From positions 248,001 through 312,000 of the forward strand of contig CBDDYU010000001.1 in NCBI GenBank assembly GCA_965235655.1: a stretch of DNA of 64,000 nt. The letters are read 5' to 3'. Shown here in pieces: positions 49,392 through 58,358 of this stretch. This DNA comes from CBDDYU01 sp965235655. Lineage in GTDB: Bacteria > Pseudomonadota > Alphaproteobacteria > Pelagibacterales > Pelagibacteraceae. Numbering within the stretch: position 1 is the stretch's first letter; every line of letters begins with the position of its first letter. The notes under the pieces are model-generated. The model searched no databases. It saw only the letters and a list, made by a program, of their open reading frames with translations, and was not told the origin of the DNA. A program made the position numbers and the translations under genes.

Positions 49392-50840
49392 TTATATAGA
49401 GCTAATAATTCTATTTAAAACTTTTTCATTAATTTTTACCTTGTATTTTTCATTTAAAATTTTATCAAACAAAAATAATATTTGATTTGAAAAATCAGAA
49501 ATAACTTGCTTTTCATAAAGCTGTTTTTTCTCAGCAGATATGGTATCCGCAGAATAGTTTTCTTTATTAACTTTAACTAAATAAAACTCTCCATTTGTTT
49601 CTAACAACAAGTTTTCATTTAATTTTTTTTGAAAAATTTGTTGTATATTAGATTGTGAAAATAATTTATTCGCTTCAAATCTTGATTTGAAAAAAATTTC
49701 TTTTAATGTCAAATTTTCTTTTTTTTGGATTTCTTCAAATAAATCTTTTTTAGCTTCTTTGATTTCATTATTAATACTTTTAATTTTTTCACTTAATTTT
49801 TTTAATTTCATATCGTTAATAATAAATTTTTTTGTTTTTTCATTTAACAATAGACTCTTTGGAGGTATAATTTTTTTTAATGTTAGTAAGTAAAATTTTC
49901 CTTTAGTTTCAACTAAATCAGTTTTAAAGTTATCATTTAAATTAAATAATTTTTCTATAATTTTTTGATCTAGATCAGCAGATTTTTCTGAATTTATTAA
50001 ATATCCTGATTTATTAATAGTGAATGCGTTTTTATTATTTAAGTTATATTTTTCAGCAATTTCTAAGAAGTTTTTATTTTCTAAAATATTATTTTCTATT
50101 TCTGATATTTTTTTAAAAAACAAATCATTATTACCTTCGCCTAAATTATTTACATCTAAAACTAAAAATTCAAATTCCCGGTACTCGTCAGATAATAAGT
50201 TGCTTTTATTTTCATCGTAGTATGTTTTTATCTCTAACTCAGTAAAATTTATATTTTTTATTATTTGATTTAATTCTAGATATTGAATTCCAATCTCCTT
50301 CGTTACATATTTATGCACAACATTCTCATGATAACTCGTTGATTTTAAGCCACCGGTAAAGCTGTCTATAATAATTTTTTTTAATAAACTTTGTTTAAAA
50401 TTTTGTTCAAATGTATTTGCTGTTAGCCCATTTTCTAAAAGATATTTTTCATATTTAATTCTAGAAAATTCTTTATTTGTTTGAAATTCGGGAATTTGTT
50501 TAATAAAATTTGCTAATGTTTTTTCACTAACAAATATATTGTTTTCTCTAGAATATATCTCGATAATTTTGCTAGAAACAAGTTTATTCAAAACCTGATA
50601 GTGAAAATTATTTTTAATTGCTTCTTGAATATTGCTTATATTTTGGTTTCTTAATTCGTTTCTTAGCTCTTGATTAAAATCTTGGGTATAAATATTTTCA
50701 TTGCCAATTTCTGCAACAACATTGTTTTTCCCACTACTAAAGAGATCTCCAATGCCCCACAATGCAAATACAGCTATAATTATAATAACTAGAACTTTGA
50801 TCAGTATGTTTTTGGATGCCTTGGCAAATTTGTTTTCCAT
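49392..50840 (-). CDS. Periplasmic peptidylprolyl isomerase/chaperone, PpiD/SurA-N type
   Basis: A membrane-anchored periplasmic folding factor of 482 aa. Residues about 10-33 form one hydrophobic anchor (VLVIIIIAVFALWGIGDLF) after a short positively charged start, the PpiD topology. A SurA-like N-terminal chaperone domain follows with YTQDFNQELRNELRNQ and LNKLVSSKIIEIYSRE. The parvulin domain is weakly recognisable around the middle (the region ending FYLLTLKKIIPPKS), so isomerase activity is uncertain. It is shorter than E. coli PpiD (about 620 aa). Its position before trpE and divergent from tpiA matches alphaproteobacterial synteny. Confidence 0.8.
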   Translation of the reverse strand: MENKFAKASKNILIKVLVIIIIAVFALWGIGDLFSSGKNNVVAEIGNENIYTQDFNQELRNELRNQNISNIQEAIKNNFHYQVLNKLVSSKIIEIYSRENNIFVSEKTLANFIKQIPEFQTNKEFSRIKYEKYLLENGLTANTFEQNFKQSLLKKIIIDSFTGGLKSTSYHENVVHKYVTKEIGIQYLELNQIIKNINFTELEIKTYYDENKSNLLSDEYREFEFLVLDVNNLGEGNNDLFFKKISEIENNILENKNFLEIAEKYNLNNKNAFTINKSGYLINSEKSADLDQKIIEKLFNLNDNFKTDLVETKGKFYLLTLKKIIPPKSLLLNEKTKKFIINDMKLKKLSEKIKSINNEIKEAKKDLFEEIQKKENLTLKEIFFKSRFEANKLFSQSNIQQIFQKKLNENLLLETNGEFYLVKVNKENYSADTISAEKKQLYEKQVISDFSNQILFLFDKILNEKYKVKINEKVLNRIISSI

Positions 50841-50884
50841 AAAATATGTTTAAAAAAAGAGATTAATAGATTAAAAAAACTATT

Positions 50885-51643
50885 ATGTCTTCGAAAAGTA
50901 CATATTTTATTGCTAATTGGAAAATGAATGGAAGCCCAAAAGACTTAATTCAAATTAAAAACCTGGATTTTTTTATAAAAAATAGATTTAAAAAACACAA
51001 TAAATTAATAGTTTATTGTCCTCCACAGCCTTTGATTGCCTATTTTGCTAAAAAAATAAGATCAAAAAATATTAAATTTGGCTCTCAAGATGTTTCAAAT
51101 AATAATTTTGCTTTTGGAGCTTTCACTGGCGAGGTTAGTTCACATATTTTAAAAAATTCTGGTGCTGAATATGTAATTATAGGTCATTCAGAAAAAAGGT
51201 TGGCGGGAGATAATTACAATACAATCAAACAAAAAATTAATAATGCAAACCAAAATAAATTGAAAATAATTTTTTGTATTGGTGAAAGTTTAAAAGAAAA
51301 TAAAAACAAAAATTCTTTATTAATTTTAAAAAAACAAATTTTAGCTTCCCTTGAGAAGGGATTAAATTTCAAAAATATTTTGTTTGCATATGAGCCAGTG
51401 TGGTCAATTGGGACAGGAATTATTCCAAGCCAAAGTTACTTAATTAAAGTTTTTTCAGAACTAAAAAAAATTTTAATCAGACATTATTCAGTTAAATCAC
51501 CTAAATTACTATATGGTGGCTCTGTAAATGCTCAAAACATTCAATCATTAAAAATGATACCTAATTGTAATGGCTATTTGATTGGCGGAGCATCTTTAAC
51601 ATCAAAAAATTTTATTGATATTATACAAAATTATTATAGTTAA
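50885..51643 (+). CDS. tpiA: Triosephosphate isomerase
   Basis: TpiA (252 aa) interconverts DHAP and glyceraldehyde 3-phosphate. Active-site motifs are IANWKMNG (Asn, Lys), IIGHSEKRL (His) and AYEPVWSIGTG (Glu), with LYGGSVNAQNI and YLIGGASL at the phosphate site. It diverges from the isomerase gene with only 44 bases between the two starts, so both promoters must be packed in or extend into coding sequence. secG follows 7 bases on. Confidence 0.98.
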   Translation: MSSKSTYFIANWKMNGSPKDLIQIKNLDFFIKNRFKKHNKLIVYCPPQPLIAYFAKKIRSKNIKFGSQDVSNNNFAFGAFTGEVSSHILKNSGAEYVIIGHSEKRLAGDNYNTIKQKINNANQNKLKIIFCIGESLKENKNKNSLLILKKQILASLEKGLNFKNILFAYEPVWSIGTGIIPSQSYLIKVFSELKKILIRHYSVKSPKLLYGGSVNAQNIQSLKMIPNCNGYLIGGASLTSKNFIDIIQNYYS

Positions 51644-51650
51644 GCAGTTT

Positions 51651-51953
51651 ATGGAAAATATTATTTTAATAATTCACGTTGTTATAGCTGTATTATTAAT
51701 TGGTTCAGTTCTTTTGCAAAGATCCGAGGGTGGCGCTCTTGGTATCGGTGCAGGAAATGATTCCTTGATGTCTTCTAGATCTGCAGGAAATTTTTTGACT
51801 AAATTTACAACCATCATGGCAATTTTGTTTATTGCTACAAGTATCTCATTAACTATAATTCATAAGAAAACTAATCCATCAGGTTCAATCATCGATAAAA
51901 TTGAAAAACTTGAAAAACAAGACAATTCGCCAAAAATACCAAAGTCAAAATAA
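51651..51953 (+). CDS. secG: Preprotein translocase subunit SecG
   Basis: SecG (100 aa) supports the SecYE channel. Two membrane helices flank the signature LLQRSEGGALGIGAG loop; the tail is Lys/Pro-rich. The start is ATG 51651 (MENIILIIHVVIAVLLIG); a longer in-frame reading from 51615 runs back into tpiA and is not supported. tpiA-secG-pyrG is a standard order in alphaproteobacteria. Confidence 0.95.
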   Translation: MENIILIIHVVIAVLLIGSVLLQRSEGGALGIGAGNDSLMSSRSAGNFLTKFTTIMAILFIATSISLTIIHKKTNPSGSIIDKIEKLEKQDNSPKIPKSK

Positions 51954-51997
51954 ATAAACCTTTAAAAAAAAGAATAAATATTCTATAACATTCTTCC

Positions 51998-53617
51998 ATG
52001 GCGCGTTATATCTTCGTTACTGGCGGCGTGGTTTCATCTTTAGGAAAAGGTCTTTCTTCTGCATCGTTAGCTTACTTGTTACAATCTCAAGGTTTTAAAG
52101 TTAGACTGAGAAAATTAGATCCATACTTAAATGTAGATCCTGGAACCATGAGTCCATTTCAGCACGGCGAAGTGTTTGTAACAGATGATGGTGCGGAAAC
52201 TGATTTAGATTTAGGTCATTACGAAAGATTTACAGGAGTATCCGCTAAACAATCAGACAATATTACAACAGGTAAAATTTATAGCGATATTATTAAAAAA
52301 GAAAGAAAAGGGTTGTATCTGGGCAAGACAGTGCAAGTCATTCCTCACGTTACTGATAGAATAAAAGAGTTTATAAAAAATGATTTGAGTAAAGAGGATT
52401 TCGTAATTTGCGAAATAGGGGGTACGGTTGGAGACATTGAAAGTCTACCTTTTTTAGAGGCTATAAGACAATTTTCAATAGAAATTGGTAAAAAAAATTC
52501 TTTGTTTATTCATCTAACTTTAGTTCCTTACATGAAAGCTTCCGATGAAATAAAAACAAAACCAACTCAACATTCAGTTAAAGAACTAAGAACAATTGGT
52601 ATTCAGCCAGATATTATTATTTGCAGGTGTGAGAAAAACATTCCATTAGATCAAAGAAAGAAAATATCTTTATTTTGCAATGTAGATATCGAAAATGTTA
52701 TTGAAACTATTGATGTAAATACTATTTATGAAGCTCCTATTAGTTTTCACAAAGAGAAATTAGATCATCAAGTACTAAGACATTTTAAAATTAAGCCAAA
52801 AAGAAAAGTTAATTTAAATCCATGGAAGGAAATTACAAAAAAAGTATTTAACCCTAAGAAAAATGTAAATATTGCCATCATTGGAAAATATGTAAATCTC
52901 AAAGATGCTTATAAATCTTTAGATGAAGCTTTAGTTCATGGGGGAATCTATAATAATACAAAAGTTAATTTAGTTAGAATTGAGTCTGATCATTTAAAAA
53001 AAAATAAAATTAAAAATTTATTTAAAAATATTCATGGAATATTAATTCCAGGTGGATTTGGAAAAAGAGGGACTGAAGGTAAAATAGAAGCTATTAAATA
53101 TGCTCGAACTAACAAAATACCATTTCTAGGTATTTGTTATGGTATGCAATTATCCATGATTGAATTTGCTAGAAATGTTCTAAAAATCAAAAAAGCAAGT
53201 TCTACTGAATTTGATAAAAATTGTATCCCTGTAGTTGGTTTATTGAATGAATGGAAAAGGGGAAGTGTCCTCATGAAAGGAACCGCTACAAACATAGGTG
53301 GAACAATGAGACTTGGCTCGTACAAGGCAAATCTTAAAATAAATTCTTTAGTCAAATCTATTTACAAATCTAACTCTATTAATGAAAGACACAGACATAG
53401 GTATGAGGTCAATTTGCAGTACAGAAATGAATTTGAAAAAAAAGGATTAATTTTTTCTGGCATGTCGCCCGATAATGAATTGCCAGAAATTATTGAACTT
53501 AAAAATCACCCATGGTTTATTGGCGTTCAATTTCATCCTGAATTTAAATCTAGACCTTTAAATCCCCATCCTTTATTCTCATCTTTTATTAAAGCTGCTA
53601 TCAAAAATGAGAAATAA
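51998..53617 (+). CDS. pyrG: CTP synthase
   Basis: PyrG (539 aa) aminates UTP to CTP. The N-terminal synthetase domain has FVTGGVVSSLGKGLSSASLA (P-loop-like) and DPYLNVDPGTMSPFQHGEVF; the C-terminal class I amidotransferase domain has the nucleophile Cys in FLGICYGMQLSMIEFARN and the His/Glu in GVQFHPEFKSRP. The frame is intact. It overlaps kdsA by 11 bases. Confidence 0.98.
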   Translation: MARYIFVTGGVVSSLGKGLSSASLAYLLQSQGFKVRLRKLDPYLNVDPGTMSPFQHGEVFVTDDGAETDLDLGHYERFTGVSAKQSDNITTGKIYSDIIKKERKGLYLGKTVQVIPHVTDRIKEFIKNDLSKEDFVICEIGGTVGDIESLPFLEAIRQFSIEIGKKNSLFIHLTLVPYMKASDEIKTKPTQHSVKELRTIGIQPDIIICRCEKNIPLDQRKKISLFCNVDIENVIETIDVNTIYEAPISFHKEKLDHQVLRHFKIKPKRKVNLNPWKEITKKVFNPKKNVNIAIIGKYVNLKDAYKSLDEALVHGGIYNNTKVNLVRIESDHLKKNKIKNLFKNIHGILIPGGFGKRGTEGKIEAIKYARTNKIPFLGICYGMQLSMIEFARNVLKIKKASSTEFDKNCIPVVGLLNEWKRGSVLMKGTATNIGGTMRLGSYKANLKINSLVKSIYKSNSINERHRHRYEVNLQYRNEFEKKGLIFSGMSPDNELPEIIELKNHPWFIGVQFHPEFKSRPLNPHPLFSSFIKAAIKNEK

Positions 53618-54431
53618 AATTATTAAAATCGCCAAGTGTTCTATTGCAAATAATTTACCATTTACTTTAATTGCTGGTCCATGCCAGCTAGAAAGTAAAC
53701 AGCATGCCTTTAAAATGGTCGATCTTATTCTTAAGATTACAAAAAAATTAAATATAAATTTTATTTACAAAACTTCTTTTGATAAAGCTAATAGAACAAG
53801 TTTGAAAGGTAAAAGAGGTATTGGATTAGAAAAGTCATTGTCAATTTTTGATGATATAAAAAAAAAATTTAATGTACCAATTCTTACGGATGTTCATACT
53901 GCGGAACAGTGTGCTGTCCTATCTCATCATGTAGATATTCTTCAAATTCCAGCTTTTTTATGTAGGCAGACAGATTTGTTAATTGCTGCAGCAAAAACCA
54001 AAAAAATAATTAATGTAAAAAAAGGCCAGTTTTTAGCTCCTTGGGATATGGAGAATGTAGTAAAAAAAATTTCACAAAATGGAAATAATAAAATCATGAT
54101 TACCGAACGAGGTAGTAGCTTTGGATATAATAGACTAGTCTCAGATTTTAGATCTTTACCTATAATGTCCAAGACTGGTTATCCAGTTATTTTTGATGCA
54201 ACTCATTCAGTGCAACAACCAGGTGGCAAAGGATCTTCAAGTGGCGGTGAAAGAGAGTTTGTTGAGGTCTTATCTAAAGCGGCAATAGCAGTTGGTGTTG
54301 CAGGAATTTTCATTGAAACTCATGATAATCCCAATAGAGCACCATCGGATGGTCCAAATATGATACATATTAATCAATTAGAAAAGTTACTAAGAAAAAT
54401 TAAATCAATAGACAATATAATAAAAAAATAA
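53607..54431 (+). CDS. kdsA: 3-deoxy-8-phosphooctulonate synthase
   Basis: KdsA (274 aa) makes KDO 8-phosphate from PEP and arabinose 5-phosphate for the LPS inner core. Motifs are LIAGPCQLESKQHAF, IYKTSFDKANRTS, LTDVHTAEQC, DILQIPAFLCRQTDLL, KGQFLAPWDMEN, ERGSSFGYNRLV, FDATHSVQQPGG and ETHDNPNRAPSDGPNM. The start overlaps pyrG. eno follows after 11 bases. Together with lpxA/B/D/I it shows the organism builds LPS. Confidence 0.97.
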   Translation: MRNKIIKIAKCSIANNLPFTLIAGPCQLESKQHAFKMVDLILKITKKLNINFIYKTSFDKANRTSLKGKRGIGLEKSLSIFDDIKKKFNVPILTDVHTAEQCAVLSHHVDILQIPAFLCRQTDLLIAAAKTKKIINVKKGQFLAPWDMENVVKKISQNGNNKIMITERGSSFGYNRLVSDFRSLPIMSKTGYPVIFDATHSVQQPGGKGSSSGGEREFVEVLSKAAIAVGVAGIFIETHDNPNRAPSDGPNMIHINQLEKLLRKIKSIDNIIKK

Positions 54432-54442
54432 ATTTTATAATA

Positions 54443-55699
54443 ATGGCAGTCATCAAAAAAATTAAAGGAAGACAATTTTTTGATAGCAGAGGATTTCCAA
54501 CGGTGTCTGTTGATGTGGAGTTAAGTGATGGTAGTCTTGGTTCTTCGATAGTCCCCTCAGGAGCATCCACAGGTAGTTATGAAGCGCATGAACTAAGAGA
54601 TCAAAATGATTTGTATCTTAATAAAAGTGTATTCAATGCCATAAATAATATTAACACTAAGATTTCCTTGGCATTAGAAGGAAAAAATTCTTTAGATCAA
54701 AACTTAATTGATAAAACTATGTTAGATTTAGATGGCAGTCCTAATAAAAAAAATTTAGGAGCCAACGCTATTCTTGGAGTCTCAATTGCAAACTGCAAAG
54801 CAGCAGCAATATCCAAAAAATTAGAAATTTATCAGTACTTAAACACTTCAGGAAAATTTACTTTACCATTTCCGATGCTAAATATCATCAATGGTGGTGC
54901 TCATGCTAATAATTCTCTTCAAATTCAAGAATTTATGATTAGACCAGATGGAGCCAAGTCATTTGAAGAATGTATGCAAATGTCTTTTTTAGTCATTCAA
55001 AATTTAAAAAAAATATTAATTAAAAGTAATTTTTCTACGAATGTTGGTGATGAGGGAGGCTTTGCACCTTCCTTAAAAAATGATGAAGCAGCCTTGGATT
55101 TAATTTTAGAGGCTATAGAAATTAGCAAATATAAACCGGGCATTGATTTTAATCTTTGTCTGGATGTTGCAGCAAACGAATTATTTGACGGAAAAAATTA
55201 TAACATGAATATAGACAATCCTTTAAACAATGATCAAATGATTTCGTTTTATGAAAATTTAGTAGAGAAGTATCCTATTAAATCAATAGAAGATCCAATT
55301 TTTGAGGATGATTGGGTCACATGGAATTCTTTAACAGAAAAAATTGGTAATAAATCTCAGATTGTTGGAGATGATTTGTTTGTTACCAATCCTGAAAGAT
55401 TAAAAAAAGGAATTCATAGCAAATCTGCAAATGCAATTTTAATAAAAGTAAATCAAATTGGAACTGTTACTGAAACTTTAAAAACTATTCAATTGGCGCA
55501 AGAAAATAATTTTAATACAATAATTTCTCATAGATCAGGAGATACAGAAGATACATTTATATCTGATTTGGCTGTAGCAACTAATTCAAATCAAATCAAA
55601 ACTGGTTCTTTGGCAAGATCTGAAAGAGTTTCAAAATATAATAGATTATTGAAAATTGAGGATAAAGAAAAAAATAATATAAAAATGTCTATTTTGTAA
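54443..55699 (+). CDS. eno: Enolase
   Basis: Enolase (418 aa) forms phosphoenolpyruvate. Seen are GRQFFDSRGFPTVSVDVEL, the substrate loop VPSGASTGSYEAHELRD, VGDEGGFAPSL, metal ligands in CLDVAAN, SIEDPIFEDDW and IVGDDLFVTN, then ILIKVNQIGTVTET with the catalytic Lys, and the signature SHRSGDTEDTFISDLAV. The ftsB-like gene starts at the next base after the stop. Confidence 0.98.
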   Translation: MAVIKKIKGRQFFDSRGFPTVSVDVELSDGSLGSSIVPSGASTGSYEAHELRDQNDLYLNKSVFNAINNINTKISLALEGKNSLDQNLIDKTMLDLDGSPNKKNLGANAILGVSIANCKAAAISKKLEIYQYLNTSGKFTLPFPMLNIINGGAHANNSLQIQEFMIRPDGAKSFEECMQMSFLVIQNLKKILIKSNFSTNVGDEGGFAPSLKNDEAALDLILEAIEISKYKPGIDFNLCLDVAANELFDGKNYNMNIDNPLNNDQMISFYENLVEKYPIKSIEDPIFEDDWVTWNSLTEKIGNKSQIVGDDLFVTNPERLKKGIHSKSANAILIKVNQIGTVTETLKTIQLAQENNFNTIISHRSGDTEDTFISDLAVATNSNQIKTGSLARSERVSKYNRLLKIEDKEKNNIKMSIL

Positions 55700-56002
55700 A
55701 TGAAAAAAATACTTTTTTTTCTTTCAAAAAAAAAATTTTTGTTAATTAATTTTTTTATTTTTTTATATATTGCAATAAATCTTCTAGATGGAAACAGGGG
55801 ATATTTTTCTTACGTACAAAAAAAAAATACTCTTATCGAAAAAGAAATTAAAGTTAATCAATTAAGATCTTCTTATGAGGATTTAAAAAATAAAAATTTA
55901 TTACTATCTGATAATCTAAATTTAGATTATTTAGATCAATTATACCGCGATTATTTCACACTTGGTAAAAAAGGGGAAAAGCTATATCTTTTAAAAAACT
56001 AG
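55700..56002 (+). CDS. ftsB: FtsB/DivIC-like septum formation initiator
   Basis: A 100-aa bitopic protein: short basic start, one membrane helix (roughly residues 12-30, LLINFFIFLYIAINLL), then a coiled-coil region of Lys/Glu/Leu/Asn and a C-terminal block YLDQLYRDYFTLGKKGE that matches the family pattern (LDEERARxxLGxxxxxE). In division it would link FtsL and FtsQ. The position right after eno is the alphaproteobacterial one. It is zero-gap linked to both neighbours. Confidence 0.8.
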   Translation: MKKILFFLSKKKFLLINFFIFLYIAINLLDGNRGYFSYVQKKNTLIEKEIKVNQLRSSYEDLKNKNLLLSDNLNLDYLDQLYRDYFTLGKKGEKLYLLKN

Positions 56003-56935
56003 ATGGAAAAAATAATTCATAGACATCCCGAAAAAATTAATAAGAAATCTAATCCTATTCAGCGAAAACCATCCTGGATAAGGGTTAAAGTCACAAACTC
56101 TAGCGTTTTTTTAGAAACTAAAAAAATTGTAAAAGAAAAAGGATTATTCACAGTATGTGAAGAAGCAGGCTGTCCCAATATCTCTGAATGCTGGAGTAAA
56201 AAACATGCAACATTAATGATCATGGGAGATACATGCACGAGAGCTTGTGCATTTTGCAATGTAAAAACAGGAATACCTATGGAATTAGATGTTTTTGAAC
56301 CACTAAAAGTTGCCAATACTGTAAAAGAACTTGGGTTGTCACACGTCGTAATCACATCAGTGGATCGTGATGACCTGGAGGATGGAGGCGCACAGCATTT
56401 TGCAAATGTAGTAAATAAAATTAGAGATAAAAACCCATCTACAACAATTGAAATATTAACACCTGATTTTCTTAAAAAGGGTGATGCGTACAAAATAGTT
56501 GCAGATTCTAATCCTGATGTATTCAATCACAATTTAGAAACTGTTCCTTCGCTTTATTTAAAAGTACGTCCCGGATCTAGATATTTTAATTCTCTTGAAC
56601 TTCTTTCCAAAGTAAAAACATATAGACCAAAAATGTTTACAAAGTCTGGATTAATGGTTGGGTTGGGTGAAACGAAAGACGAAATATGCCAAGTTATGGA
56701 TGATTTAAGATGTGCAAATGTAGATTTTTTAACGATTGGTCAATATTTGCAGCCTACTGATAAACATTATCCTATTAAAAATTTTATTACTCCAGAAGAA
56801 TTTGAAACTTATAAAAATATTGCATATTCAAAAGGATTTTTGTTGGTAGCATCAAGTCCGCTAACCAGATCTAGTTATCATGCAGGAGAAGATTTTTTAA
56901 AGTTGCAAGCAAAAAGAAATCAAGAAATTCTGTAA
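56003..56935 (+). CDS. lipA: Lipoyl synthase
   Basis: LipA (310 aa) is a radical-SAM enzyme that inserts sulfur into octanoyl groups of the E2 and GcvH proteins. Auxiliary-cluster Cys are in TVCEEAGCPNISECW, the radical-SAM CxxxCxxC in DTCTRACAFCNV, and the family-specific C-terminal RSSYHAGE is present. The pdhA-pdhB-pdhC-lpd genes that in many relatives lie between ftsB and lipA are absent here. It is followed after one base by the ratA-like gene. Confidence 0.97.
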   Translation: MEKIIHRHPEKINKKSNPIQRKPSWIRVKVTNSSVFLETKKIVKEKGLFTVCEEAGCPNISECWSKKHATLMIMGDTCTRACAFCNVKTGIPMELDVFEPLKVANTVKELGLSHVVITSVDRDDLEDGGAQHFANVVNKIRDKNPSTTIEILTPDFLKKGDAYKIVADSNPDVFNHNLETVPSLYLKVRPGSRYFNSLELLSKVKTYRPKMFTKSGLMVGLGETKDEICQVMDDLRCANVDFLTIGQYLQPTDKHYPIKNFITPEEFETYKNIAYSKGFLLVASSPLTRSSYHAGEDFLKLQAKRNQEIL

Positions 56936-56936
56936 A

Positions 56937-57386
56937 TTGCCTACAAGAACTATAAAAAAAATATTTAATTACCCAACAAAAAAAGTAATTGATTTAATAT
57001 TAAACATTAATGACTATAAAAATTTCTTACCATGGTGCAATGAATCAATAATTCATTCTACGGAAGAAAAAAAAAATTACGATATTATTATTGCTGATTT
57101 AGAAATCGGCTATAAAATATTTTCAGATACTTACTCAAGTAAAGTTATATATGATAAGAAAAAAAATATTATCGAAGTATCATGCTTAGCTGGACCAGTT
57201 GAAACACTTTCAAATATTTGGAAAATAAAAAAAATTAACAACAATAAGTGTGAGGTAAATTTTTTTATTGAAATTGAACTTAAAAATAAAATGCTTAATC
57301 AGTTGCTTAATAAGTTTTTTGATTTAGGATTTGAAAAAATCTTAAATTCATTTGAGTCTTATGCAAAAAAAACAATAGTTAAATAA
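56937..57386 (+). CDS. ratA: Coenzyme Q-binding protein COQ10/RatA-like START domain protein
   Basis: A 149-aa START-like (polyketide cyclase/COQ10) protein. The N-terminal pattern TIKKIFNYPTKKVIDLILNI followed by YKNFLPWCNESII and the GYKIFSDTYSSKV and GPVETLSNIWKI segments fit the family, thought to help place ubiquinone for respiration. Translation seems to start at TTG 56937, two bases after the lipA stop; no ATG precedes the conserved region. The stop overlaps convergent cinA by 8 bases. Confidence 0.85.
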   Translation: MPTRTIKKIFNYPTKKVIDLILNINDYKNFLPWCNESIIHSTEEKKNYDIIIADLEIGYKIFSDTYSSKVIYDKKKNIIEVSCLAGPVETLSNIWKIKKINNNKCEVNFFIEIELKNKMLNQLLNKFFDLGFEKILNSFESYAKKTIVK

Positions 57387-57855
57387 GACTTGAAATTATT
57401 TTAAAAACAACATTGCAAGTTTTTTTTTGGATATCTAATCGTGTGTCGTTTTTGTTAAATAGATTTTTCTTAATTATAACTTTATTTTTAAAAAAAATTC
57501 CAACATAAACAAGGCCAACAGGTTTGCTCTTTGATCCTCCGGTAGGACCTGCAATTCCCGTTATTGAGATAGCTATATTTGTTTTTGAAATCTTTTTTAA
57601 ATTTTTAACCATGGAAAAGCAGCATTCCTTGCTTACTGAGCCATATTTTTTTAAGATATTTTTAGGAACCTTTAAAACGTCAATTTTTGCTTGATTGGAA
57701 TAGGTAACCAGACCTAACGTAAATATTTTAGATGCGCCATCAAGAGATGTAAAGTAACTTGATAGCATTCCTCCAGTACAGGATTCGGCTGTGGAAACTG
57801 TCAATTTTTTCTTTTGTAAATTTTTTAATGTTTTTTTAATATTCTTTAAAACCAT
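57379..57855 (-). CDS. pncC: CinA C-terminal-type nicotinamide-nucleotide amidohydrolase
   Basis: Single-domain CinA family protein (158 aa) lacking the N-terminal MocF-like domain. It likely deamidates NMN to NaMN in pyridine-nucleotide salvage. Motifs: TVSTAESCTGGMLSSYFTSL, GGLVTYSN-type GLVTYSNQAKID, YGSVSKECCFSM, and AISITGIAGPTGGSKSKPVG. I prefer the ATG at 57855 (MVLKNIKKTL); a longer start at 57879 would extend well into pgpA. It overlaps ratA convergently. Confidence 0.9.
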   Translation of the reverse strand: MVLKNIKKTLKNLQKKKLTVSTAESCTGGMLSSYFTSLDGASKIFTLGLVTYSNQAKIDVLKVPKNILKKYGSVSKECCFSMVKNLKKISKTNIAISITGIAGPTGGSKSKPVGLVYVGIFFKNKVIIKKNLFNKNDTRLDIQKKTCNVVFKIISSLI

Positions 57856-58358
57856 AAATTTATTATTACATAAATACAAATAATTGAAAAAAAACTAGCA
57901 ACGAAATCGTCAAGCATTATACCAAATCCACTTTTCAATTTTTTATCTATTAAACCAATTGGAAATGGCTTGGTTATATCAAATAATCTGAAAAGAAAAA
58001 AACTAACTATAAATAAAATTATAATATTTTTTTCTAATAATTCTAAACTTATTGGCATAAACATAAGAGAAGTTAATACTATACTTTGTCCTAAAAATTC
58101 ATCTATTACAATTTCACTAGCATCTTTTTTTTTAAAATTATTTTTAACATTATCAATTAAATAAATTCCAATAAAAAAAATTAATATTAAAAAAAATATT
58201 AAATAATTAAGATAATTAATTTCGATTTGTGAAAAGATTATTTTAAATAAAAAAAAATATATTATGCAAGTTGCTAGTGATGCAAAAGTTCCAGGAGCAA
58301 GTTTGATATAACCGATTCCAAACATGGTAATTATGCTCAAACCTAATTTATTTAACAT
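57846..58358 (-). CDS. pgpA: Phosphatidylglycerophosphatase A
   Basis: PgpA (170 aa) dephosphorylates phosphatidylglycerophosphate at the inner membrane. The N-terminal GIGYIKLAPGTFASLATCII, the acidic VIDEFLGQSIVL block, and FRLFDITKPFPIGLIDKKL and GIMLDDFVASFFS near the C-terminus are diagnostic of the family. About four hydrophobic segments. Start overlaps the ispDF stop by 7 bases; the end overlaps cinA. Confidence 0.94.
   Translation of the reverse strand: MLNKLGLSIITMFGIGYIKLAPGTFASLATCIIYFFLFKIIFSQIEINYLNYLIFFLILIFFIGIYLIDNVKNNFKKKDASEIVIDEFLGQSIVLTSLMFMPISLELLEKNIIILFIVSFFLFRLFDITKPFPIGLIDKKLKSGFGIMLDDFVASFFSIICIYVIINLWF

Noticed and set aside
56059..56526. Minus-strand 155-codon ORF opposite lipA.
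   Set aside because: It lies wholly inside the well-conserved lipA gene and has no recognisable domain; a shadow frame.
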